Part shown: piece after piece, positions 22,886-31,064 of the stretch
How the letters are laid out: every line of letters starts with the position of its first letter
How positions within the stretch are numbered: the first letter of the stretch is position 1
Assembly (NCBI RefSeq): GCF_003007785.1
Contig: NZ_PXOH01000038.1
Location: forward strand, 1-40,332
Length of the DNA: 40,332 bases
Reading direction: 5' to 3'
DNA from: Aphanothece hegewaldii CCALA 016
GTDB taxonomy: Bacteria > Cyanobacteriota > Cyanobacteriia > Cyanobacteriales > Microcystaceae
Notes under the pieces: generated by a model
Databases searched by the model: none
What the model was told of the DNA's origin: nothing
The model's input: the letters and a program-made list of their open reading frames with translations, nothing else
Translations under genes and position numbers: made by a program

Positions 22886-25516
22886 ATGACTTTCGCCCAA
22901 GATCGGATTGTCCCAACAGATCTGAGTAATGAAATGTCTCGCTCATATCTAGAATACGCCATGAGCGTAATTGTAGGTAGGGCTTTACCGGATGCAAGGG
23001 ATGGTTTGAAACCTGTGCATCGTCGCATCCTCTTCGCAATGTATGAGTTAGGTTTGTCATCTGATCGACCTTTCCGTAAATGCGCCCGTGTTGTCGGGGA
23101 AGTATTAGGGAAATATCATCCTCACGGTGATACAGCCGTTTATGATGCCCTAGTTCGGATGGCGCAAGATTTTTCGATGCGGAGTCCTTTAATTGCAGGA
23201 CATGGGAACTTTGGCTCAATTGACAACGATCCACCAGCAGCAATGCGTTATACGGAATGTCGTCTACAAGCGTTGTCGAGTCATGCCCTACTACAAGATA
23301 TTGAAGCAGAAACCGTAGACTTTATCGATAACTTTGACGGATCGCAACAAGAACCCGTCGTTTTACCCGCGAAAATTCCGCAACTCCTACTCAATGGTTC
23401 TTCGGGTATTGCCGTCGGAATGGCGACAAATATTCCTCCCCATAACCTAGGTGAATTGGTCGATGGTGCGATCGCATTAATTCAAAATCCCGAAATTTCT
23501 AACGCAGAACTCATTAAAATCATTCCTGGCCCCGATTTTCCCACAGGTGGACAAATTCTAGGAACATCTGGCATTAAAGAAGCTTATACGGGGGGACGCG
23601 GTTCTATTACCATGCGAGGTGTCGCCAGTATCGAAACGATCCAGCATCGAGGTAGACCCGACAGAGAAGCCATTATTGTAACCCAACTTCCCTATCAAAC
23701 CAATAAAGCGGCTTTAGTTGAAAAAATTGCCGAACTGGTTAACGATAAGAAAATTGAGGGAATTTCCGATATTAGAGATGAAAGCGATCGTGATGGAATG
23801 CGACTCGTTATTGAACTCAAACGAGATGCTTATCCGAGAGTTGTTTTAAATAATCTCTACAAACAAACCCCCATACAATCTAACTTTGGGGCGAATATGT
23901 TAGCGATCGTTAATGGTGAACCTCAACTATTAACCCTCAAACAATTCTTAGAGGTTTTCCGAGATTTTCGCGTAGAAGTCATCATCCGCAGAACTCAATA
24001 TGAACTCCGCAAAGCCTCCGAACGAGATCATATTTTACAAGGTTTATTAGTTGCATTAGATAACCTAGATGCCATCATACACCTAATTCGCGGAGCGGCT
24101 GATACAGCTACAGCCAAAGCTGAATTAGTCACTCAATTTGGTTTAACTGAAGTTCAGTCTGATGCGATTTTACAAATGCAGCTACGACGTTTAACCGCAT
24201 TAGAAGCCGAAAAAATACAGGCCGAACACGAAGAATTACAAGCAAAAATCGCAGATCTACAAGATATTTTAGACAAGCGGGAACGCATCGACGCAATTAT
24301 TATCGATGAAGTTCAACAAATTAAAACCCTTCATGCTAAACCTCGTCTGACAGAAATTGTTCTCTCTGAAGAGGAAATAGAAGAAGCTGATTTAATTGCC
24401 AACGAACAAGCCATTATTTTACTCACCGAACAAGGCTATATCAAGCGGATGCCTGCGAATACTTTTGGCGCACAAAGTCGGGCAACCAGAGGAAAAGCCG
24501 GGGCAAAAATTAAAGAAGATGATGTTGTAGAACAATTCATCAGTTGCAAAGATCACGATAATATTTTGTTCTTTAGCGATCGCGGTGTGGTATATACCGT
24601 CAATGCCTATCAAATTCCCGCTAGTTCACGAACCGCTAGAGGTATTCCCATCGTTCAAATGTTACCCATATCTAAAGAGGAAAAAATTACCTCAATGGTA
24701 TCGGTATCAGAATTTACCGCCGACGACTATCTAATCATGTTGACGCAAAAGGGTTTCATCAAAAAAACCGCCCTATCTGCGTTTAGTCATATTCGTTCTA
24801 ACGGTTTAATTGCCATCTCTCTAGAAGAAGGTGATCTACTTCGTTGGGTGAGACTCGCTAAATCTCAAGATAGTATTATTATCGGTTCTCATCAGGGCAT
24901 GGCTATTCATTTTAAAGCCGATTCCCAACAATTACGACCTCTTGGACGAGCGACAAAAGGGGTAAAATCCATGAAGCTGAGGAAAAATGACAAACTGATC
25001 AGCATGGATATTTTACCAGCCCAAGTCATCGCTAATCTTGCTGCTGCTCCAGACATCGAGATTGAAGAAGAAGATACTCAGACGGATATTTTACCGACTC
25101 AAGTCATCGAGAATCTTGATCTTGAAGAAGATATTCAAGACGAAACCGAAGACCTTTTAGTAGAAGAAACAATTCAAGGGCCTTGGTTACTTGCTGTCAC
25201 GGCTAATGGCTACGGAAAACGCATTCCTGTGACTCAATTCCGTCTACAAAATCGAGCAGGTATGGGGGTACGGGCGATCAAATTCCGCATCTCTGGTGAC
25301 CAGTTAATCGCCTTACGAGTCGTAGATTCAGAAGACGAATTAATGTTAGTCACTAACCGAGGAATTGTGATTCGGCAAGCCTTACAAGCTATTTCGCTGC
25401 AATCTCGTACTGCAACAGGGGTAAGATTACAACGCTTGGATGGGGATGATGCGATCGCTGCCGTTGCCCTCGTTCCACCCTCTGAATTAGACTCAGAAGA
25501 AGGAGAAACCGAGTAA
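22886..25516 (+). CDS. gyrA: DNA gyrase subunit A
   Basis: The 876-residue type IIA topoisomerase subunit begins MTFAQDRIVPTDLSNEMSRS and contains RALPDARDGLKPVHRRIL, GKYHPHGDTAVYDALVRMAQ and the catalytic Tyr in AAMRYTECRL near residue 125. A coiled-coil region (about 420-480) and a beta-pinwheel C-terminal domain follow. The GyrA-box is ATRGKAG-like (QSRATRGKAG) rather than the classical QRRGGKG, as in other cyanobacterial GyrA sequences I know. An acidic insert at about residues 708-768 contains two copies of a 26-residue unit starting DILPAQVIANL and DILPTQVIENL. It introduces negative supercoils together with GyrB. A ParC assignment is less likely because the C-terminal domain is full length. 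Confidence 0.93.
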   Translation: MTFAQDRIVPTDLSNEMSRSYLEYAMSVIVGRALPDARDGLKPVHRRILFAMYELGLSSDRPFRKCARVVGEVLGKYHPHGDTAVYDALVRMAQDFSMRSPLIAGHGNFGSIDNDPPAAMRYTECRLQALSSHALLQDIEAETVDFIDNFDGSQQEPVVLPAKIPQLLLNGSSGIAVGMATNIPPHNLGELVDGAIALIQNPEISNAELIKIIPGPDFPTGGQILGTSGIKEAYTGGRGSITMRGVASIETIQHRGRPDREAIIVTQLPYQTNKAALVEKIAELVNDKKIEGISDIRDESDRDGMRLVIELKRDAYPRVVLNNLYKQTPIQSNFGANMLAIVNGEPQLLTLKQFLEVFRDFRVEVIIRRTQYELRKASERDHILQGLLVALDNLDAIIHLIRGAADTATAKAELVTQFGLTEVQSDAILQMQLRRLTALEAEKIQAEHEELQAKIADLQDILDKRERIDAIIIDEVQQIKTLHAKPRLTEIVLSEEEIEEADLIANEQAIILLTEQGYIKRMPANTFGAQSRATRGKAGAKIKEDDVVEQFISCKDHDNILFFSDRGVVYTVNAYQIPASSRTARGIPIVQMLPISKEEKITSMVSVSEFTADDYLIMLTQKGFIKKTALSAFSHIRSNGLIAISLEEGDLLRWVRLAKSQDSIIIGSHQGMAIHFKADSQQLRPLGRATKGVKSMKLRKNDKLISMDILPAQVIANLAAAPDIEIEEEDTQTDILPTQVIENLDLEEDIQDETEDLLVEETIQGPWLLAVTANGYGKRIPVTQFRLQNRAGMGVRAIKFRISGDQLIALRVVDSEDELMLVTNRGIVIRQALQAISLQSRTATGVRLQRLDGDDAIAAVALVPPSELDSEEGETE

Positions 25517-25620
25517 GTTTCTTCAAAAAACATTGTGATCGTATTAGGGGAAAAATTAGACTTTACCTGTACGATCACTTTAATAATTTCAGTAATTTGT
25601 TACTAGAATAGTTTTTAACT

Positions 25621-25733
25621 ATTTAATACCAATTCACTTTTCCAATGCTACAGGTTTTGACCCCCCGCCTGCGGTTGGGGGGATCACTAATCAGGCTCTG
25701 TAGTCAAATTTTTTAGAATTGGTTTAATTTTGA
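25621..25733. mobile_element. MITE-like imperfect palindrome
   Basis: A stretch of about 110 bases has outer inverted arms ACCAATTC (25628-25635) and GAATTGGT (25716-25723), inner arms CTACAG and CTGTAG, and a GC-rich central hairpin built on CCCCCC (25661-25666) and GGGGGG (25677-25682). It is markedly GC-rich at its centre within AT-rich surroundings and encodes nothing. The nested symmetry suggests a miniature inverted-repeat element or a REP-like unit. It occupies the gap between gyrA and the next gene (25517-25840), in which I see no other feature. Confidence 0.5.
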
Positions 25734-25840
25734 TTCATATTTTATCCTAAAAAATAATAAAAATAAATTTTTGAAAATTTTACGAAATTTAAAAGAAAAA
25801 ATGTGTTGATCAAAGCATCAAAGCATGAAACATAAAAGCA

Positions 25841-27208
25841 ATGATGCAAAGACAGCAAGATAAGCAGCGACGCAAACGAGGAGTAATTTTAACCATTCAA
25901 GGGCTAGAAAAACTGCTGCAAGCTAAGACACAATCAGAAATTGAAGACAATTTAGGGAGTCGATACACCTTAGAAGCTTTGAGTGAAAAAACGGGGTTAG
26001 CTGTTGATACACTAATGAAAGTATTGGCTTGTGAAGAAAAAGTTGATAAACAGACCTTAAAAACCTGTTTTAGAGCGTTTAAACTAATTTTAGACTCAAA
26101 AGATTATTTTTTTCCCGAACAACCCCTCGAATACAAGCAGATGTTTTCGGTTGGCTATGCTCAACAACCAGAACCCGAATTCCCAGAGGGGCAGATTTCT
26201 CTAGACTCTCCATTTTACATCGAACGATCAACCATTGAGGCTGATTGTTATAAGGCGATCGCTCAACCCGGTAGTTTAATCCGAATCAAAGCACCAAAAC
26301 GGATGGGCAAATCGTCTTTAATGATGAGAATTTTAAATGATTCGGCTCAAAAAGGCTATCGTACTGTTTCATTAAATTTACAGTTAGCCGAAAAATCTGT
26401 ACTACAAAATTTAGATACATTTTTACAATGGTTTTGTGCGTATATTAGTGCTGAAATGCAATTATCAATACGACTTAATGAATATTGGGATGATTTATGT
26501 GGTAGTAATATTAGCTGTAAGCTTTATTTTGAACAATATTTATTAGCGAATACTGAACAACCGATCGTTATTGGTTTAGATGAGATAGATTGCTTATTTT
26601 TGTATCCTGAGTTAGCCGATAATTTTTTTGCTTTGCTAAGAGTTTGGCATGAAGAAGCAAAAAACAAAGTAATCTGGCAAAAACTACGATTAGTTTTAGT
26701 TCATTCAACTGAGGTTTATTTACCTCTTAATCTAAATCAGTCACCGTTTAATGTTGGTTTACCGATTGCTTTGCCAGAGTTTACCTTAGCACAAGTGCAA
26801 GATTTAGCAAATCGATATCAATTATTTTGGTCAAATTATGAATGCGAAAAATTAATGCAATTAGTGGGCGGAAATCCTTATTTAATTCATCTAGCTATCT
26901 ATCATATTTATTGTGAGCAAACGAATTTAGAGGAACTTTTTACTATTCCTTTTCATTCGGATCATTTTATCTACAAAGAGCATTTACAACGCCAATTGTG
27001 TAGTCTAAAACGAACTAGCCCCGATTTACTCAAAACTTATGCTAAAGTAATTTTGGCTGCTCAACCGATTGAATTAGATATTATTCAAGCTTTTAAACTA
27101 CAGAGTTTAGGATTAGTTCGCCTACACAATACGAAAGTTTTACAAAGTTGTCAGCTTTATGCACAATATTTTCGAGAATATTTTAAGGAATTTTCTGAAG
27201 CAATTTAA
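25841..27208 (+). CDS. AAA-like (STAND-type) ATPase with N-terminal helix-turn-helix-like domain
   Basis: The 455-residue protein starts with a basic domain (RRKRGVILTIQGLEKLLQAK to YTLEALSEKTGLAVDTLMKV, about residues 10-90), the helix-turn-helix-like module found at the front of many cyanobacterial NACHT/WD40 and AAA-like proteins. An AAA_35-type ATPase follows: Walker A APKRMGKSSLMMRI near residues 149-162, Walker B IVIGLDEIDCLFLYP, and the helical C-terminal part LVGGNPYLIHLAIYHIYCEQ. No WD40 or other repeat sensor follows. Such ATPases act as signalling switches, but the target is unknown. The sfsA gene begins 3 bases after its stop. Confidence 0.85.
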   Translation: MMQRQQDKQRRKRGVILTIQGLEKLLQAKTQSEIEDNLGSRYTLEALSEKTGLAVDTLMKVLACEEKVDKQTLKTCFRAFKLILDSKDYFFPEQPLEYKQMFSVGYAQQPEPEFPEGQISLDSPFYIERSTIEADCYKAIAQPGSLIRIKAPKRMGKSSLMMRILNDSAQKGYRTVSLNLQLAEKSVLQNLDTFLQWFCAYISAEMQLSIRLNEYWDDLCGSNISCKLYFEQYLLANTEQPIVIGLDEIDCLFLYPELADNFFALLRVWHEEAKNKVIWQKLRLVLVHSTEVYLPLNLNQSPFNVGLPIALPEFTLAQVQDLANRYQLFWSNYECEKLMQLVGGNPYLIHLAIYHIYCEQTNLEELFTIPFHSDHFIYKEHLQRQLCSLKRTSPDLLKTYAKVILAAQPIELDIIQAFKLQSLGLVRLHNTKVLQSCQLYAQYFREYFKEFSEAI

Positions 27209-27211
27209 ACA

Positions 27212-27961
27212 ATGATTACTGATTTTATTTATCCGTTTCCTCCACTGATTACAGGAAGATTAATTAAACGTTATAAACGCTTTTTTGCTGATATTGAGTT
27301 AGAAACGGGTGAAATAATTACGGCACATTGCCCTAATACTGGCCCGATGACGGGAGTTTCGACGCTTTTTAGTTTGGTACAAGTTTCACAACAAAATAAT
27401 CCTAAACGTAAGCTTAAATATACGTGGGAAACGATACAAGTAAATCAAACTTGGGTAGGTATTAATACAGCACTGCCCAATAAAATCATTAAAATAATGT
27501 TAGAAAAAAGACTATTATCAAATTGTCTTGGTGAGTATGATTATATTTATTCTGAAGTCGCTTATGGAAAAGAGAAAAAAAGTCGTATTGATTTTTTATT
27601 AACTTCCGATAATCCTCTTGTAAAACCGATTTATATAGAGATTAAAAATACAACTTTGACTGATGGCAAAGTAGCTGTATTTCCAGATACAGTAACTACT
27701 AGAGGGCAAAAACATTTACAAGAATTGATGGATTTAGTCCCCAATGCTCAACCGATTATGCTGTATTTTATTAATCGTAGTGATTGTAGACAATTTGCAC
27801 CAGGTGATTTAACTGATTCATTTTATAGCCAACTTTTTCGAGAAGCAATAACAAAAGGTGTTCAAGTATTGCCTTGTCGATTTGAAGTGGCTCCTCAAGG
27901 AATTCGTTATCTCGGAATAGCTGAATATTTACTCTATCAACCTAGCTTTAAACCCTTATAA
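27212..27961 (+). CDS. sfsA: DNA/RNA nuclease SfsA
   Basis: The 249-residue protein matches SfsA from GRLIKRYKRFFADIELETGE through HCPNTGPMTG, KSRIDFLLTSDNP, YIEIKNTTLT and FPDTVTTRGQKHLQELM. The Asp of RIDFLL and the EIKN Glu/Lys form a PD-(D/E)XK-like nuclease centre. SfsA was first found as a sugar-fermentation stimulator and has been reported to bind and cut nucleic acid. It lies 3 bases after the STAND ATPase gene, so the two are surely co-transcribed. Its 3' end overlaps the isochorismate synthase gene by 6 bases on the opposite strand. Confidence 0.93.
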   Translation: MITDFIYPFPPLITGRLIKRYKRFFADIELETGEIITAHCPNTGPMTGVSTLFSLVQVSQQNNPKRKLKYTWETIQVNQTWVGINTALPNKIIKIMLEKRLLSNCLGEYDYIYSEVAYGKEKKSRIDFLLTSDNPLVKPIYIEIKNTTLTDGKVAVFPDTVTTRGQKHLQELMDLVPNAQPIMLYFINRSDCRQFAPGDLTDSFYSQLFREAITKGVQVLPCRFEVAPQGIRYLGIAEYLLYQPSFKPL

Positions 27962-29383
27962 TAAAGCTTTAAGAAGGGCTTGAAATTTGAGTTGTATTTC
28001 TGCTAATTCTTTTTCGGGATCTGAACCCGCAACAATTCCCGCACCCGCATAAAGTCGAGCGTGATTATTTTGTATTAAAGCCGAACGAATTCCCACTATA
28101 AATTCACTATTTCCTTGAAAGTCTACCCAACCAATCGGAGCCGCATATAATAAACGATTAAACGATTCATATTGTCGGATTTGTTCGCAAGCTACATGAG
28201 TTGGAACGCCCGCTACAGCAGGTGTTGGGTGAAGTTTAGATATAATTTCTAAAGGATGAATTGAGGAATTCAATTGAGCATAAATCGGTGTCCACAGATG
28301 TTGAATATTTGAGAGTTTTAAGAGTTTTAAAGGTGATTGGTGAGGAAAGAGACCAAGATTTAATAATTGTTGGGTAATAAATTCACTTACTGCTTGATGT
28401 TCGCGGCGTTCTTTCTCACTTCTTAAGAGTTTTTGGGCTAAAATTGTATCTTCTGCGGGTGTTTTTCCTCTGGGAGCAGAACCCGCTAAAGCATCAGTTT
28501 CTAATTGATTATTTTCAATACTAATTAATCGTTCTGGACTTGCTCCAATGAAAGAGCATCCATAATTATTACTGACTGAAAAAATATAACAGTCTGGATG
28601 ACGTTGACGTAAATTTTTTAAACAATCTACAACTTGAAATGACTCTCTTGAAATGACATCTAAAGCATGAGCAAGAACGATTTTACTAAACTGATTCAGT
28701 TCAATGGATTTTAAGGCTGATGTAACGGAATCTTTAAAGTTAGCAGATGGATAAATTTTATAGTTAACTGGATTAACAATATTAGATTTTTCATACTCTA
28801 AATTATGGCTTTTGTCAAGCATTTGTAAAAAATCTTGATGCTGAACAATGGTTTCTAAAATAGGAAAAAGATTTTGCTCAGGTTGAATTAAAATATTGAT
28901 ATTTAAAAAATATTCATTTTGCTTTTTAATAATTTGGAATTGCGGGAGAACGACATTAGCAGAAGGAAAAACTTTAGAATAGCTATCTGTTGAATCAAAA
29001 AAGGTGAAATAGCACAATAATAAAGGTGTAGCATTCAGAGATTCCCCGACTTTTGTAATTCTTCGCTTAACTCGTTCGATGAATTGTTGTGCTTTGGTAA
29101 AGCGATCGGTTGCGTTTAGTGTTAGAGAAGTTGCCACACCATAACTTAAAATAGCTTCATCTTTTCGCCGACTTTCCCAATAAAAATGAAACGGATAAGA
29201 AGCCGCGATCGCTTTTAAAACTCTTAAAGGATCAAGAGGTTTAATTTTTTGAGTAACACTGATAATTGGCGAATTTCCATTACCTGTTGATGTCTCTTGA
29301 CAAGCGCAGAGAAATTGATACAGTTTTTTCTCATCTTGTAGGAGATTAACAGGATAAGGGATGACTGGTACAGCAATAGACAT
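27956..29383 (-). CDS. menF: Isochorismate synthase (MenF-type)
   Basis: The 475-residue chorismate-utilising enzyme has KIVLAHALDV, SFIGASPERLISIE, LETDALAGSAPRGKTPAED, KLHPTPAVAGVP and the C-terminal YAGAGIVAGSDPEKELAEI. These are the Mg2+ and chorismate-binding blocks of isochorismate, salicylate and anthranilate synthases. The divergent neighbour is menA, which supports a role in phylloquinone synthesis for photosystem I. The first about 200 residues are variable, as usual. The ATG at 29383 gives MSIAVPVIPYPVNLLQDEKK. An EntC-like role in siderophores is less likely given the context. Confidence 0.9.
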   Translation of the reverse strand: MSIAVPVIPYPVNLLQDEKKLYQFLCACQETSTGNGNSPIISVTQKIKPLDPLRVLKAIAASYPFHFYWESRRKDEAILSYGVATSLTLNATDRFTKAQQFIERVKRRITKVGESLNATPLLLCYFTFFDSTDSYSKVFPSANVVLPQFQIIKKQNEYFLNINILIQPEQNLFPILETIVQHQDFLQMLDKSHNLEYEKSNIVNPVNYKIYPSANFKDSVTSALKSIELNQFSKIVLAHALDVISRESFQVVDCLKNLRQRHPDCYIFSVSNNYGCSFIGASPERLISIENNQLETDALAGSAPRGKTPAEDTILAQKLLRSEKERREHQAVSEFITQQLLNLGLFPHQSPLKLLKLSNIQHLWTPIYAQLNSSIHPLEIISKLHPTPAVAGVPTHVACEQIRQYESFNRLLYAAPIGWVDFQGNSEFIVGIRSALIQNNHARLYAGAGIVAGSDPEKELAEIQLKFQALLKALL

Positions 29384-29650
29384 CGTAAAGTGATCGTAAA
29401 GTTATTTATAATTTTTTCTACAAAAACCCCAATTAATGATATGGAATTTTTGAAGATATTTGTTTAAACGATTATTGGCTGTCGGTTAGCCTAAAAAAGG
29501 CTTTCCTGTTTAACCCTTCTTAAACTATGGTATCGAAGATGGGCAAGATCGTCAGCTAGTTTAAGAACATTTGCGGGCTTCGCTCTCCAAAGAAAGAGAC
29601 TGATACAATCAATAGATGTGGATTTTAGCGTAATTTCTAATTTTAGGAAG

Positions 29651-30568
29651 ATGGTTACTACTCGTTTGACTAATTCGCCAAATAAAAAGTTATGGTTAGC
29701 TGCTATTAAACCCCCGATGTATAGCGTGGCAATTATGCCAATTTTAACGGGTTCCGTGATAGCTTTTAGTGAAACCAATCAATTTAATATCAGCATTTTT
29801 TTACTCTTTTTAATCTCAGCAATTTTGATTTTAGCTTGGGAAAATTTAAGCAATGATGTTTTTGATTCAGAAACAGGAATTGATCAAAATAAAGCTCATT
29901 CTGTGGTGAATTTAACGGGCAATAAATCTTTTGTTTTTTGGCTAGGTAATTTGTGTTTAGGTTCAGGAATACTGGGTATTTTAGCGATTACTCAATGGCA
30001 ACAAGATCCAACCGTATTAGGGATTATTCTTCTGTGTTGTCTGTTAGGTTATATTTATCAAGGGCCACCTTTTCGACTAGGATATCAAGGATTAGGTGAA
30101 ATTCTTTGTTTTTTTGCTTTCGGTCCTTTGGCGGTTGCGGCGGCTTATTATTCCCAGACACAAACCTTTTCTCAATCTAGTTTAGCAGCTTCGATTATTA
30201 TTGGGATTACGACTTCAATTATTCTTTTTTGTTCTCATTTTCATCAAGCAGAAGATGACTTAGCAGCAGGAAAACGATCGCCAATTGTTCGTTTAGGAAC
30301 GGCATTAGGCTCACAAGTGTTAACCTGGTCTACTTATAGTGTATATCTTTTCACCGTCTTATTTGTTTTACTGAAAATTTATCCAGTCGCTACTCTGCTG
30401 ATTTTTGCGAGTTTGCCGTTTGCGCTGAAATTAATTAATCATGTCAGAACATTTCATGATCAACCCGAAAAAGTGAGTAACTGTAAGTTTTTAGCGGTTA
30501 ACTTTCATTTCGTGAGTGGTGTTCTTTTTGCGATCGCTTTTGTGATCTCAAGTTTAACGACAACCTAA
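29651..30568 (+). CDS. menA: 1,4-dihydroxy-2-naphthoate prenyltransferase MenA
   Basis: The 305-residue UbiA-family membrane enzyme has about eight helices. The two Asp-rich motifs are NDVFDSETGID (about residues 71-81) and HQAEDDLAAGKRSPIVRLG, which bind the Mg-diphosphate of the prenyl donor. In cyanobacteria it attaches a phytyl chain to dihydroxynaphthoate for phylloquinone. I prefer the ATG at 29651 (MVTTRLTNSPNKKLW); a GTG at 29618 would add 11 residues. It is divergent from isochorismate synthase; the gap (29384-29650) shows no other gene. Its end overlaps the pentapeptide gene by 15 bases on the other strand. Confidence 0.93.
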   Translation: MVTTRLTNSPNKKLWLAAIKPPMYSVAIMPILTGSVIAFSETNQFNISIFLLFLISAILILAWENLSNDVFDSETGIDQNKAHSVVNLTGNKSFVFWLGNLCLGSGILGILAITQWQQDPTVLGIILLCCLLGYIYQGPPFRLGYQGLGEILCFFAFGPLAVAAAYYSQTQTFSQSSLAASIIIGITTSIILFCSHFHQAEDDLAAGKRSPIVRLGTALGSQVLTWSTYSVYLFTVLFVLLKIYPVATLLIFASLPFALKLINHVRTFHDQPEKVSNCKFLAVNFHFVSGVLFAIAFVISSLTTT

Positions 30569-31063
30569 ACTATCTCTCGTTGCAACACCAGTAACGGGGT
30601 TGACTCCATCAGCATATTTACACATCAAAGCAATTTGATAGCTATCAATGACCGCATCGGAAAAATCAGCCCCTGTAATAATCGTGTCATAAAAACGAGT
30701 CCGAGTGGCGATCGCATTGACAAAAATCGCATTTGTGAGATTAGCCAAATCTAAAGTAACTCGGTCTACTAATGCCCCAGTTAAATTGGCTCCAGTTAAA
30801 TTAGCATTTAATAAAACGCCTTCGGTTAAAATCGAATAGGATAAATCCGCTCCTTCAAACGTTGCCCCTCTTAGATTCGCTGCCGCAAAAACCCCTCTTC
30901 TTAAATTTTGATGGGAAAAATCTTGATTAGCTAAATCACTGTAGGTGTGGTTAACGGTACTCTCTTGGGCGCTTACGGGTAATGCGTCGAGTAAAACCCA
31001 TGCGATCGCCAGAATAATGATCAGTAATAAACTGAAAATACGAGACAGAAAAGATTTAAACAT
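30554..31063 (-). CDS. Secreted pentapeptide-repeat protein
   Basis: From ATG 31063 the 169-residue protein has a signal peptide (MFKSFLSRIFSLLLIIILAI, ending near LPVSAQE). Then come about nine pentapeptide repeats of A(N/D)LXX form, for example ANLRGATFEGADLSYS and ANLTGANLTGALVDRV, and a C-terminal motif with two Cys (LMCKYADGVNP to DSLGC). This last motif is common in lumenal pentapeptide proteins of cyanobacteria and chloroplasts. It should be exported to the thylakoid lumen or periplasm. The start is one base after the stop of the LytR-CpsA-Psr gene (TAA A ATG), so it is probably translated by reinitiation. Function unknown. Confidence 0.88.
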   Translation of the reverse strand: MFKSFLSRIFSLLLIIILAIAWVLLDALPVSAQESTVNHTYSDLANQDFSHQNLRRGVFAAANLRGATFEGADLSYSILTEGVLLNANLTGANLTGALVDRVTLDLANLTNAIFVNAIATRTRFYDTIITGADFSDAVIDSYQIALMCKYADGVNPVTGVATRDSLGCR

Positions 31064-31064
31064 T

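Noticed and set aside
29491..29778. 95-residue minus-strand reading frame before menA
   Set aside because: It overlaps the conserved start of menA and shows no domain or ribosome site.
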